Shown here: positions 16,984 through 25,610 of the stretch, one piece after another
How positions within the stretch are numbered: the stretch's first letter is position 1
Layout: each line of letters starts with the position of its first letter
Source: an uncultured Oscillospiraceae bacterium
Lineage (GTDB): Bacteria > Bacillota > Clostridia > Oscillospirales > Acutalibacteraceae
Direction of reading: 5' to 3'
NCBI GenBank assembly: GCA_900543305.1
Contig: UQQZ01000004.1
Location: forward strand, 1-58,516
Length of the DNA: 58,516 bases
Notes under the pieces: generated by a model
Told to the model about the DNA's origin: nothing
Databases searched by the model: none
The model's input: only the letters and a program-made list of their open reading frames with translations
Position numbers and translations under genes: made by a program

Positions 16984-17344
16984 TGGTTTCCTCACGCTCC
17001 TTTTCTTCGAGATAAGCAATCGTCAAAGCCTTATATTGGTTGTTCGGCTTGAAATAAACGGTTTTTCCAAGCACAACTCTCGACCGGATTAACACCTGTA
17101 TAATCTCTTCCATGTACATCCCATGCCAGCGAATAAAGCCAAAGGCAGCGAATGGGGCAGCAACAACAATGCAAAGCCAGCTAACCACCTCCATGGATAC
17201 CCTTCCCTGGGCAAGGAAGAACACTCCCAAGGCTGCCGCACCGGCCAAGCCAGAGAACACGAGTTGTCGCACTGTTAAGCCAAAGTACACCTGCTCTTGG
17301 TAGTTTCGTGCTTCTTTATTTGACTTAATTTGCAATACCGTCAC
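16943..17344 (-). CDS. prgI: PrgI-family T4SS membrane protein
   Basis: 133 aa with two TM helices (about 30-47 and 52-70), a conserved YQEQVYFGLTVRQL start and a Lys-rich cytoplasmic tail (KRKKSKKK). PrgI proteins sit directly before VirB4 in Gram-positive T4SS loci and act as a VirB3-like link to the ATPase. Its 3' end overlaps the virB4 start, implying coupled translation. Confidence 0.93.
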   Translation of the reverse strand: MTVLQIKSNKEARNYQEQVYFGLTVRQLVFSGLAGAAALGVFFLAQGRVSMEVVSWLCIVVAAPFAAFGFIRWHGMYMEEIIQVLIRSRVVLGKTVYFKPNNQYKALTIAYLEEKEREETNAAKRKKSKKKTS

Positions 17345-17347
17345 CTC

Positions 17348-18214
17348 CTAAATGCCAAACATCCGGTGCACGATCTGGTCTGCGCCCTTGATAATACCCA
17401 GCAGCAAGAGCATATTAAAGATCAGTGTGAACATATAGGTCATTTCTTCCGCAGCAGTACCCAACCAGTCGAAAATGCCCAGTCCATCAAACGTGATTAT
17501 GGGATTTTGACTGTATGCTGTAAAAACAATAAGCGCTAACCCGATGATAAGCCCCTCCAGACTTACGGCGCAGAACGATTTGAGAAAGTTTCTGCCTACT
17601 TCTTGGGAGGACTCAGACCCGAAGGTACTCAGCGGGATCGGCGCTAAGGCAGCGAACATATAGATTTTGAAGAACCGGCCAAACACAGTCAAAATAAGGG
17701 TAACGGATAACACTACCGCAATGATGAAACCAATAAGTCCTAGCAGCAAACCAGGAAGTTTCGACAATGGGTTGATAAAGGACACCACATCAGAAATGAT
17801 CCCCATGATTCCTTCATCACCAAAGTCAGGCACTGTCATCGTGGCCCAGACATTATCAACGGCAATCCCACTCATTCGGAAGATCGCTTCCATGAGAGCT
17901 CCTACCACGTTGAAAATACCATTAACCAGGGCCCATGCTGCCCCAATCACATATTTTGTGAGGATAAACCGAATCAGGAGTTTTATCAACACTTCCGGCC
18001 TCTTTAGCTCCACATAAGAACTGGATGTTTTCACCACATTCCAGAGTGTCAACACCACAAGCAAGGCGTAGGAAAACGCCTGTAACCCCTGGTTTAGCGT
18101 TTCCATGGCAGTTGCGATCGTTGGAGCAAAACTGACTAAATCTTGCGTGAGAAAGTCGTAGGCTACCTGCATAGCAAAACTAAATAGTGTTAAGATCGCT
18201 TGCGCAAAATCCAT
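17348..18214 (-). CDS. VirB6/TrbL-like polytopic channel protein
   Basis: 288 aa with five to six hydrophobic helices (around 50-70, 90-112, 150-180, 190-215, 225-245, 265-285). Position between the pilin-like gene and prgI, length and topology match the VirB6-like proteins of Tn1549-type elements. It is the predicted inner-membrane channel component. Start ATG 18214 follows a GGAGG site. Confidence 0.88.
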   Translation of the reverse strand: MDFAQAILTLFSFAMQVAYDFLTQDLVSFAPTIATAMETLNQGLQAFSYALLVVLTLWNVVKTSSSYVELKRPEVLIKLLIRFILTKYVIGAAWALVNGIFNVVGALMEAIFRMSGIAVDNVWATMTVPDFGDEGIMGIISDVVSFINPLSKLPGLLLGLIGFIIAVVLSVTLILTVFGRFFKIYMFAALAPIPLSTFGSESSQEVGRNFLKSFCAVSLEGLIIGLALIVFTAYSQNPIITFDGLGIFDWLGTAAEEMTYMFTLIFNMLLLLGIIKGADQIVHRMFGI

Positions 18215-18257
18215 GTTATCCCTCCTCTACTATGTGATATTTATAACGAGGAATAGG

Positions 18258-18695
18258 TTAAACGCCTTGCAGGAACTGGATGATACTGGGTGCAAAGAAC
18301 ACTACAACGCCGCCAGCAAGTGACATCAGTCCCTGTGCCCGCTGGCCGGGATCATGGTTGGCCAGAGCTATACCGAAAGAAACCGCCCCAAAAATAACCA
18401 GCGCTACGCCGACGATCCGAACGATGCCGCTGATAAAGCCGATCAAATTGTCAAACATGGCGTCCACCTCGTCGATGCCCGTATCTGCCGCAGGTCCAGT
18501 GGCAGTTAGGGGAAGCAGCGTGGGTACGGTCAGCGAAACAGAAGTGGCTTCCGGCATAGGCGCAGCAGGTTCCAACTCCGCTGCGGATGCTGTCATGCCT
18601 ACCAGAAGGGTGAAAAAGAGAGCTGTCATCACGAAGCAGGCAATCCTTCTAGCCTTTTTAGCAGTTTCTTTCAACGCCTTTTTTACGTCTTTCAT
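18258..18695 (-). CDS. Maff2-type small pilin-like/VirB2-like membrane protein
   Basis: 145 aa from ATG 18695 (AAGGAG 9 nt upstream). Signal-like hydrophobic segment ~20-42 ending SAAEL, a short variable Pro/Thr linker, then two TM helices (about 78-102 and 115-138) separated by NHDPGQRAQG. This is the arrangement of TrbC/VirB2-like proteins. Maff2-family members occupy this slot in CTn elements. It follows a hairpin after virD4 that may set pilin mRNA level separately. Confidence 0.85.
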   Translation of the reverse strand: MKDVKKALKETAKKARRIACFVMTALFFTLLVGMTASAAELEPAAPMPEATSVSLTVPTLLPLTATGPAADTGIDEVDAMFDNLIGFISGIVRIVGVALVIFGAVSFGIALANHDPGQRAQGLMSLAGGVVVFFAPSIIQFLQGV

Positions 18696-18712
18696 AGTAC
18701 ACACTCCTTGAA

Positions 18713-18745
18713 GAAAAAAATTAAGAACGGCTTTCGCCGTCCTTA
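18713..18745 (-). terminator. hairpin and T-run between virD4 and pilin-like gene
   Basis: AAGGACGGC-gaaa-GCCGTTCTT followed by AATTTTTTT on the minus strand, overlapping the virD4 stop. Only ~20 nt separate the T-run from the next ribosome site, leaving no room for a promoter, so it must be a partial terminator or an mRNA processing/stability element. Confidence 0.7.
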
Positions 18746-20560
18746 TTGACTGGATATTGGTTTTCCGTCCTCCCCATTCACCCAAGTAAATTTGGCAGGC
18801 GGGGGACTGTTGAGCTTCTTGATTTCTTCTATGGGAAGGCCCAGAACGATCACTGTTGTGGCCGCAGTATTGTTGGCCACATTGTGATGGTAAGGCTTTC
18901 CCGATCCATAGGTGGTGTATCGGATGTTGGGGTGCCTGTTCAGGTCGTATTTTAGATCTAGGATGGGAGGCTCCCCACGGATCAGTAAAAGGGAATACCG
19001 GTTGTCCAACAGCCGGATTTCATCAGGGGTCATCAGCTCCCGTCCCAACTGCTGCTCGTTTTTAGTCCAGCTTCCGTTACGGCCTTTCGATTGACCGTAG
19101 GTGTTTGTCCGTATGGTCTCCTTACCCAGCAGCTTGGAGAGATATTCATGGGTGCTGCTCTCATTTCCTCCTAAATACAATAATTCGTCACAGTTATTGA
19201 CGATGCTCTGCCATTGCTTCTCGAACAGGGCCTTGAGCTGACTCAGGTCTTGCAGGACGATGCTGGCAGAGATTAAGTATTTTCGGAACGTTGCCAGACG
19301 CTTGTCAAAGTCCCGTGGCAGCGTGATATTGGCAAACTCGTCCATCAGGAAATGAAGGGGAACCTTCAACTTGCCATGTTCATTGCCGTAGGCATACAGG
19401 ATTTCAAACATCTGGCCATAGAGCAAACTTACAAAGAAGTTGAGGCTGGTATCGGCCACAGGAGTCACTGCAAAAATAACCGTCTTTGTCTCTGCTGCGG
19501 TGAACAGCCCCAGTTCGTCCTCTGTGGTACTGGATAGTCTTTCGATGCTGTTCAGATTAAACTTGCCCAACCGTGACAGCAGCGTAATCTGGATGCTTTG
19601 CAGCGTTTTCGTAGCTCCAGAGTGGTAGGAACGATAATGCTTGAGGGAGATATGTTCCGGTTCGGTCAGCTCCAATTCGTCAAACATCCTATCCACTGGG
19701 CTTTTCACGCCTTTGCCGTCACCTGTGATGGCCATGTTTCGCACGAGATACTGGATCATGGGAAAGTTTTGCTCACTGGGGGGCGCAAAGTAGTAGAGAT
19801 AGTAGGCCAGGGCTGACAGTAGCTCTTTGGCGGTGTCATCCCAAATTTGCTCCCCACGGGTCGCTCCTTCCTGGGTGGTGGCTTTCCAGAAGTTTTCCAC
19901 CATCTGGTCCACATCATCATCTTTTCTCAAATAGACAAAGGGGTTGTACCGGCTGGATTCGTCCGGGTCCAACAGATTCAGTACCCTGATACGATACCCC
20001 TTTTTCTCTTGCAGGAAAGTGCCGGTAGCACGGTGAATTTCCCCGCTGGGGTCCAAGACCACATAGGAGATTTCCCCCTGAAGAAGGTTTGGAATGACGT
20101 AGCCCCTGGACTTTCCGGTTCCCGATGCACCAATCAGCATGACGTTTGTGGTGCGTTGGTGACGGTATAACTCTTGCTCTGAGTTTCCCATAGCTACAGT
20201 TCGGGTTAGAATCAAATTTTGAAACGGGTGTTTCCTGTCCCGATATTTGTGGTCAATCACCCGGGGATTCCCCCACCTGGCAGAGCCATACTCCTCTCCC
20301 TTGCGAAAACCTTTGCCAACGGATACCGCCATGCCGAAGATCACAACGTAAAACAGCATGACTATGAGAACAGTCCCCAAGGATTCTGGAACGATCCGAA
20401 TGGAAAAAGGATGTTCCATTCCCCAGGAGAGGGAGTTCATGATTCCTCTTAGTCCTTCGTTTCGCCCAGGAGCGATCTGCAAGGCAACCCACACCGCCAG
20501 CACTGCCCCCACGCCACCCATTACTATGAGAAGTGCCCGATTATTCTGTGTTCCCTTCAT
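18743..20560 (-). CDS. VirD4/TraG type IV coupling protein
   Basis: 605 aa. Two N-terminal TM helices (~7-25 and 58-78), Walker A GASGTGKSRG (~142) and Walker B LMDEFANI (~402). It recruits the relaxosome and passes substrates to the T4SS. The stop is followed by a hairpin. The 5' end overlaps the upstream LtrC-like gene by 4 nt. It is the likely receptor for translocated proteins, which matters for the shared acidic tails described in the findings. Confidence 0.96.
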   Translation of the reverse strand: MKGTQNNRALLIVMGGVGAVLAVWVALQIAPGRNEGLRGIMNSLSWGMEHPFSIRIVPESLGTVLIVMLFYVVIFGMAVSVGKGFRKGEEYGSARWGNPRVIDHKYRDRKHPFQNLILTRTVAMGNSEQELYRHQRTTNVMLIGASGTGKSRGYVIPNLLQGEISYVVLDPSGEIHRATGTFLQEKKGYRIRVLNLLDPDESSRYNPFVYLRKDDDVDQMVENFWKATTQEGATRGEQIWDDTAKELLSALAYYLYYFAPPSEQNFPMIQYLVRNMAITGDGKGVKSPVDRMFDELELTEPEHISLKHYRSYHSGATKTLQSIQITLLSRLGKFNLNSIERLSSTTEDELGLFTAAETKTVIFAVTPVADTSLNFFVSLLYGQMFEILYAYGNEHGKLKVPLHFLMDEFANITLPRDFDKRLATFRKYLISASIVLQDLSQLKALFEKQWQSIVNNCDELLYLGGNESSTHEYLSKLLGKETIRTNTYGQSKGRNGSWTKNEQQLGRELMTPDEIRLLDNRYSLLLIRGEPPILDLKYDLNRHPNIRYTTYGSGKPYHHNVANNTAATTVIVLGLPIEEIKKLNSPPPAKFTWVNGEDGKPISSQ

Positions 20561-21501
20561 CGGCCCATCTCCTCATTCTGGTGGTAAAGCTGTGTCCCCA
20601 ACTTTTCAAGCGTTCTCTCCATCGTTTCACACATTCTCTGGCTGACATCTAACGCTGACGCTACTAAGCCCCGGATGTCGGTTGCCTTTTCCAAGGGAGG
20701 AAAAGCCTCTTTTGGAAATGGCATCAGCTTCTGGCTGGTGTCCAGGCCGAAGTATTGAGAAATCAGATAGGCGCTGGTGTATGCTTCAAAATTTGCTTCG
20801 GGCGATCGAACATAACTGGGAGCATCTTTGGAGAGAAAATAGTGAGCCGTTTCCCTTAGCAGGGCCACTCGGGTTTCCTGAGTATTGAGGCCATCCAGGA
20901 CCCATACTTCATTGATCTTCGGAATGTAAGCCGCCTCTAAGCCATCGGGTAAATCCTCCCGAACCAGGATGTCAAACAACCGACTATTCGATACGCTGCG
21001 GAGTACATCCAGTTCATCCAACATGGGTCGAGTATCATGGTATTGGCAGGTCGTTTGCGAAACGTCAAATACCTGGGCCGCATTGTAGTAGGTGGTGCGC
21101 CTGCCATCCTCAACCTTATCCCGGCGAACCAAGAGGTTGATACTGTGACTGCCTTTCTTAATTCGTTCTCCCATGTCTGCCCATTGGTCGAACGTCTTGA
21201 GGCATTTAGCCATAGGCAGCTGATTATAGATTAACGCACCATTTGTGACACCTTCCCCAACTGATCCTTCTGGCTGATTAAGGTTAAACTGGGACAACAC
21301 GGAAAGAAAACCCGCATACTTCTCTCCATTACCCCACAGTGCTCCGAGAATAGTATCCCCCTGCTGTATGAGCTGCTGCCTCCATTCCTTCATCCGCTCC
21401 CCGAAAGCCTTTTTCGACGATGCCTCGTATTGTGGAGCATTTTCTGCTGCTTTCTCCACATAGGCTTGGGCATTAGCCTGTGAAGATTTATCCCACTTCA
21501 T
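20557..21501 (-). CDS. LtrC/ArdC-like protein with degenerate metalloprotease motif
   Basis: 314 aa. Residues ~45-150 resemble the ssDNA-binding ArdC N-terminal domain (NGALIYNQLPMAKCLKTFDQWADMG, IKKGSHSINLLV, TYYNAAQVFDVSQT). The C-terminal part has RETAHYF where zincin relatives have HExxH, so the first metal-binding His appears replaced by Arg. It lies between pcfB and virD4 with 4-nt overlap to virD4. It is probably a non-catalytic DNA-binding relaxosome or recipient-protection factor; the substitution should be confirmed by alignment. Confidence 0.7.
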   Translation of the reverse strand: MKWDKSSQANAQAYVEKAAENAPQYEASSKKAFGERMKEWRQQLIQQGDTILGALWGNGEKYAGFLSVLSQFNLNQPEGSVGEGVTNGALIYNQLPMAKCLKTFDQWADMGERIKKGSHSINLLVRRDKVEDGRRTTYYNAAQVFDVSQTTCQYHDTRPMLDELDVLRSVSNSRLFDILVREDLPDGLEAAYIPKINEVWVLDGLNTQETRVALLRETAHYFLSKDAPSYVRSPEANFEAYTSAYLISQYFGLDTSQKLMPFPKEAFPPLEKATDIRGLVASALDVSQRMCETMERTLEKLGTQLYHQNEEMGR

Positions 21502-21507
21502 CCTGTA

Positions 21508-22380
21508 TCACCTCCCCATAGTCTGATCTCCCATAATCTCGCTCAAGTATTCCATGCCTTGCCGGTCTTTTTCCTCTCTGGTCAGAGGTATGGGAGTCTT
21601 TTGTTCTTCACGGAAGGCTTCAATCTTTGCCCGAATGGAAGGGCGTTCCCCTTCGGAGTGTTCCTCAGCTCTTTCCCCGGTGTACACTTCCGTAATAGAG
21701 ATTTCCTTGCTGATACTGCCGGAGATGACCTCGGACCGATGGTCGATCTGCCGCATCTCCGGGGTCGTAGGGTTTATCTCTTCCTCTGTCACTTGAGCAG
21801 CAGCCTTAGCCCGTTCTTTTTCTTCCAACCCTGCGATAAATGCGTCATTGAGAATTTGCCTCCGGTCATCTGGAGCAACATAATCCACGGGAGGGACTGT
21901 TTCGTACTCCTCTTCTGGGGATTGGGCAACCCCCTGACTGGTATCCTCCTGTACGAAGCTGCTTCCCTGGACGGCGTTCAGGTTGTTGAGCTCAATAATG
22001 TTATTTACAGTGAAAGCATCCTCACGGGATACAAACACGGTAAAGATGCGTTCCCCCTCCTTGTGTGTTTGATCCATGCACACGGTGGCATAGCACAGTC
22101 CAGCTTCATTTGCAGCCGCAGTGAACTTCTCATTGTCCTGTTCCCGCAAATTAAACTGGGCCAGCCCTTTCCCTCTCCGCAGCATTTCCTCCACCTTGAT
22201 CTGACCTTTTGTAGGCTGCTGCTGGTTTTGCAATGCGGACAGAAATCCCATCATGGCCGCATTGTCCGTTTTGGTGCGCTGGCCTAACCGGTTCATTTCA
22301 TCCGCAAACCGAAGAACGTAGGTGACGCCACTTAGAGTGATGCGGAAAATGGCCTCAGTTGCCTCTACTGCTTCATTCAA
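21508..22380 (-). CDS. pcfB: PcfB-family (DUF3801) relaxosome protein
   Basis: 290 aa. The N-terminal ~140 residues (LSGVTYVLRFADEMNR, RGKGLAQFNLREQDNEKF, YATVCMDQTHKEGERIFTVFVSREDAFTVNNIIE) match DUF3801/PcfB, which bridges relaxase and coupling protein in pCF10. The C-terminal half is acidic and disordered. It overlaps the relaxase stop by 4 nt. Confidence 0.85.
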   Translation of the reverse strand: MNEAVEATEAIFRITLSGVTYVLRFADEMNRLGQRTKTDNAAMMGFLSALQNQQQPTKGQIKVEEMLRRGKGLAQFNLREQDNEKFTAAANEAGLCYATVCMDQTHKEGERIFTVFVSREDAFTVNNIIELNNLNAVQGSSFVQEDTSQGVAQSPEEEYETVPPVDYVAPDDRRQILNDAFIAGLEEKERAKAAAQVTEEEINPTTPEMRQIDHRSEVISGSISKEISITEVYTGERAEEHSEGERPSIRAKIEAFREEQKTPIPLTREEKDRQGMEYLSEIMGDQTMGR

Positions 22381-23744
22381 AATTCTCTACCTCTTTCCTC
22401 TTGGGATTGCTGTGGGGGTTCGGCCTGTCTGACCGCCTCTTCTTTTTCACGGTCCACCTGGTCCTGAACCATGGAACATCGTTTCAAGATGTCTCTGCAC
22501 AGGAACTTTTCTCGAATGAGAGGTTTTGCCTCTTGCTCAAGTGCCTGGATTTTATCCTTCAGCTCTTGCTGACTATCAGCGGGGACCTGCTCAACTTCCC
22601 TCTTTAAGTACCACTGTGCCTTGTTGATGGAATGGACCTGCTTATCAAGCCCCGAAAGGTATTCTTGGAGCTGTTCTTCGGTTTCTATATGATTTTTGGT
22701 TAGGAGCACTGCCTGTCGAGAGTATTGGTTGAGCTTGTTTAGTTCCTTGCGAAGGTCCACACTGGGATACCGGGGATACCTCTCCCGCTGTACAGATCGC
22801 AGCAGGTATCTATATTGGATGTAAGTCTGCCACATAGATCGGCGGGAGTATCGCCGGATAAAGTACACATGGAACCGATATGCACATCGAGCGTAGTCTT
22901 GCGGAGAGTTCCAGTTGCCATAAAAGTGGTGCTCGGCAGCATTGTGCTTTTCGTGCTTTTTTGGTTCCGGCGTTTGAGATTCAAACCGTTGTCTACGCAC
23001 TTTTGCTCTGATTCGATCTTGGATGTCATCCTCTGTGTAACCTTCAGCAAATTTATAGAGTCGAAAAAAACGCCTACCCTCGGGTGCAATCGCTGGATAC
23101 TTGCCATCCAGTTTTACTTGGTAACCCATCTTCTGGAGCACCTGATAAAACTCTGAAAGGGAACTTGAGAGCTCAATCGCTTTATCAATATCTGAGTAAA
23201 TGATGTTGTGGATGGTAGGATGAGAAGGGTTTTCTGCATGGTGCTGCTCAGGATACGAGCGATACCTCCTATCCTTGGGATCTTTCACCACGGAGAGTTT
23301 GTACTTCTCACAGAGCTGGTCAGACATCTTGCGGATGCGGTCGTAGTATTCCGAGTTTGGCTCGTGGTATTTATGACCATCCACAAGAGAAACCGAGTTG
23401 ATAACAAAATGATTATGTATGTGGGCTTTGTCCACATGGGTGGTAACCACTACTTCGAAGTCATCCCCATAAAGCTGCTGGGCAAGTTCTACACCGATTT
23501 GGTGCGCCTGCTGGGGAGTAACTTCCCCAGGGGCAAAAGACTGCTCCATGTGATACCCCTGGCGGCCAGACTTCTTTCCAAACCGCTGTTTAGTTGCCTC
23601 CATATCGCAGAAGATCTCATCTGATGTACTTATCAAAACATTCACACCAGAAACCAATTTTCCATCTTCTGTTTTATCTGGGTTCATCACATACCCTATT
23701 GCATAATCAAGGCGCTTTACCGGCCATATCTTTGTCGTTGCCAT
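22377..23744 (-). CDS. MobA/VirD2-type relaxase
   Basis: 455 aa from ATG 23744 (MATTKIWPVKRLD); a TTG at 23771 is an alternative. The HUH-type metal site is HVDKAHIHNHFVINS (~99-113), and an N-terminal Tyr (YAIGYV, about residue 14) is a candidate for covalent attachment. Residues ~230-455 are basic and coiled-coil. It nicks oriT and pilots the strand through VirD4/T4SS. The overlap with mobC shows coupled expression, and the predicted oriT lies immediately upstream of mobC. Confidence 0.93.
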   Translation of the reverse strand: MATTKIWPVKRLDYAIGYVMNPDKTEDGKLVSGVNVLISTSDEIFCDMEATKQRFGKKSGRQGYHMEQSFAPGEVTPQQAHQIGVELAQQLYGDDFEVVVTTHVDKAHIHNHFVINSVSLVDGHKYHEPNSEYYDRIRKMSDQLCEKYKLSVVKDPKDRRYRSYPEQHHAENPSHPTIHNIIYSDIDKAIELSSSLSEFYQVLQKMGYQVKLDGKYPAIAPEGRRFFRLYKFAEGYTEDDIQDRIRAKVRRQRFESQTPEPKKHEKHNAAEHHFYGNWNSPQDYARCAYRFHVYFIRRYSRRSMWQTYIQYRYLLRSVQRERYPRYPSVDLRKELNKLNQYSRQAVLLTKNHIETEEQLQEYLSGLDKQVHSINKAQWYLKREVEQVPADSQQELKDKIQALEQEAKPLIREKFLCRDILKRCSMVQDQVDREKEEAVRQAEPPQQSQEERGREF

Positions 23745-24048
23745 TTTCCGGTTCCAACACCCCCTTTTCAATCTCCAAAATTTTCTGACGCACTAGCAAA
23801 GCCATTGCATGATATTCCTGGCCATCTATGTTGCCGGTAGAGTTTGCGACATACGCAATCTGGTTAAGGTTGTTGCCAATTTGCTTCAACTCTTTCATCA
23901 TCTTGTAGTAATCCACGGGGGGAAGTTCCTTTGGCTGGTGGCCATGCAAGAGTTTTCTGAGATATGCCGATCGGGAAAGCCCACAGGCTTTTGCTTTCTC
24001 TGTAAGTAATCGGCTGTCACTTTCAGATATTCGGAAATTAAACCACAT
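23707..24048 (-). CDS. mobC: MobC relaxosome accessory protein
   Basis: 113 aa from ATG 24048 (MWFNFRISESDSRLL); AAAGGAGG lies 12 nt upstream, while the longer start at 24108 has no ribosome site. It has an RHH-like N-terminus and the MobC signature LKQIGNNLNQIAYVANSTG. Known MobC proteins bind oriT and help open the nick region. Its 3' end overlaps the relaxase start. Confidence 0.92.
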   Translation of the reverse strand: MWFNFRISESDSRLLTEKAKACGLSRSAYLRKLLHGHQPKELPPVDYYKMMKELKQIGNNLNQIAYVANSTGNIDGQEYHAMALLVRQKILEIEKGVLEPENGNDKDMAGKAP

Positions 24049-24104
24049 CAGTTCGCACAACCTCCTTTCCGTGACTCGTACCAGTTGCACTTTTTTATGC
24101 GTCA

Positions 24105-24250
24105 GCATTTTTCACGCAGAGCGTGAACTATATGGAGGGTCTTAGGGGGAGGCGCCCCCTAACCAGCGGCATTTGTGTATACAAATGCGATGCTGGCACC
24201 ACATCTCCCCTACGGGTAGATGTGTCCTGTAAATGCCTTCGGCATTTAGA
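24105..24250. other. candidate oriT with five inverted repeats
   Basis: Between mobC and the next gene lie five hairpins: TTCACGC/GCGTGAA (24111-24127), TTAGGGGG/CCCCCTAA (24142-24162), CCAGC..GCATTTGT/ACAAATGC..GCTGG (24163-24196), CACATCT/AGATGTG (24200-24224) and AAATGCC/GGCATTT (24231-24247). TGTCCTGT directly after the fourth repeat resembles the YATCCTG|Y nic core of RP4-type relaxases. The position next to mobC-relaxase and the structure are typical for oriT; the nick site is inferred. Confidence 0.72.
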
Positions 24251-24515
24251 AAGAACCGCCTTCAGGCGATTCGATTTCGAGCTCGGGCTTCTCCGGTTTT
24301 GCGTCCTCCAGCTGCGTTTGCTCATATTCTTTGTACTTCCCAGCGAGGTACTTTCTCACATCTGTGGACACCTTTTTCTGATAAAGTTTCTCCAAAAACT
24401 GTTCCAATTCCAGTTCCGGGAGAGAACCTTTTTCCTCCAGGGAGATAGTCAATGCCTCCCATTTATAGTCGGGAAAACTCAGCGTTACAGTAATTTTCTT
24501 GCTCTGTTTGGACAT
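24246..24515 (-). CDS. small DUF6103-like mobile-element protein
   Basis: 89 aa from ATG 24515 (MSKQSKKITVTLSFPDYKW; GGAG 8 nt upstream). It has a beta-strand start followed by a helix-rich region (LEEKGSLPELELEQFLEKLYQKKV, VRKYLAGKYKEYE) and an acidic Pro-containing tail. Similar small proteins are common beside mobC in clostridial elements. Function unknown; possibly an oriT- or relaxosome-associated regulator. The last inverted repeat of the candidate oriT overlaps its stop. Confidence 0.75.
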   Translation of the reverse strand: MSKQSKKITVTLSFPDYKWEALTISLEEKGSLPELELEQFLEKLYQKKVSTDVRKYLAGKYKEYEQTQLEDAKPEKPELEIESPEGGSF

Positions 24516-24569
24516 TCTAAACACTCCATTTCACTTAATTTTCTTATAAGAATTGGTAAAATCTGCGCT

Positions 24570-25394
24570 TTATAGCTCTGTTTCGTCCAGTTCTTCCATG
24601 GCTTCTTCGGTTTGAAAAAAAGTAAACCGGCCCGTTTCTTTTTCTTCCATCGTGGGGAGCACGATTGGTTCCGGCCCACGTTTTTCTGCTGGATTAACAA
24701 GCTGTTCGTGATCCGCAAGCTGTTGGAATTCGCTGCGGAAGCGCCACCCTTCCATCTGGTAAATAGGTGTTTTCCACTGGGACCATTCCTCCATCGTCAG
24801 CGAATTACCGTGGATAACAACGGCAGGAATCCCATATAAAGATAGCTGCAAATAGGTCATCTGGACACACCGGATGTCTATATCCACGGCCTGCACCAGG
24901 AGCTGCTTTTGATAGTTGTATCCTTGCTGCCGCATAGCTTGAGCAAAGCCTAACACCATCGTCCCGCTGCCAGAGGCGGGCTCCAATAGGGAACAATATC
25001 CATGGTTTGCAATCGTATCACCCACACCCATTGCGGTAATGTCCCCCATAAAATCGCTGATGTACTGCGGCGTAAAGAATTGCCCTGTGTAATGATTGTG
25101 CAGCTCCAGGTCATGGAAAACCTGGCCAAGAACGTCTTTGGGCCGATCCGCATTGTCCTCCAACGCTAAAACCAGCTCAGAAAACATGGAAACGTAGCAG
25201 TTCAACTCCTCTTTTGAATAGCGGGAAACAATGGAAAGGTACTCCTTTTCTCTCTCTTCCCATTGTTCTTTGTCCACGGCATTGCTCACAGAGATAGAGG
25301 AGATCGCTAAAAAATCCTCAAACACCTTCCAGGTCGAGTGAACGCCTCCCAACCTTTGGATAAGTTGCTCTAAGTTCTTTTTGTGGTCAGTCAT
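24570..25394 (-). CDS. N6-adenine methylase-like protein lacking a visible NPPY motif, ETEL tail
   Basis: 274 aa. It resembles HsdM-type N6 methylases: GQFFTPQYISDFM and the SAM-binding LEPASGSGTMVLG (motif I), then AVDIDIRCVQMTYLQL. The catalytic NPP[YF] motif is not found; HGNSL occupies the region, so methylation is doubtful and DNA or SAM binding may be its role. It ends EELDETEL, one of the shared acidic tails. It lies on the predicted leading side of oriT, where anti-restriction genes cluster. The coding frame is intact, so the loss is not a recent frameshift. Confidence 0.8.
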   Translation of the reverse strand: MTDHKKNLEQLIQRLGGVHSTWKVFEDFLAISSISVSNAVDKEQWEEREKEYLSIVSRYSKEELNCYVSMFSELVLALEDNADRPKDVLGQVFHDLELHNHYTGQFFTPQYISDFMGDITAMGVGDTIANHGYCSLLEPASGSGTMVLGFAQAMRQQGYNYQKQLLVQAVDIDIRCVQMTYLQLSLYGIPAVVIHGNSLTMEEWSQWKTPIYQMEGWRFRSEFQQLADHEQLVNPAEKRGPEPIVLPTMEEKETGRFTFFQTEEAMEELDETEL

Positions 25395-25397
25395 GGT

Positions 25398-25595
25398 CTA
25401 CCTCTTTCTCAAAATGATAGCTGGAGCCGCAGCCTTGACAACCTCCTCCTCTCTGCATCCATAACGAAAGAATGCTTCTCGGAGTTTTGGCCACTCCTCC
25501 ATGGAGTCTTTTGCCCGATCATTTGCTGCTTGGAATCCGCAAGTTTCTTCCTGATTGTATGGGCACTTGATTTCATCACAGTATTTTTCACTCAT
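25398..25595 (-). CDS. small Cys-containing protein
   Basis: 65 aa from ATG 25595 (MSEKYCDEIKCPYNQEE; GGAGG 9 nt upstream). Cys residues at C-x5-C-x7-C spacing in the first 25 residues plus one later Cys (YGCREEE) suggest a small zinc- or metal-binding fold. It is 3 nt from the methylase-like gene and is probably co-translated. Family not recognised. Confidence 0.65.
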   Translation of the reverse strand: MSEKYCDEIKCPYNQEETCGFQAANDRAKDSMEEWPKLREAFFRYGCREEEVVKAAAPAIILRKR

Positions 25596-25610
25596 GGGTT
25601 TCATCCCTCC

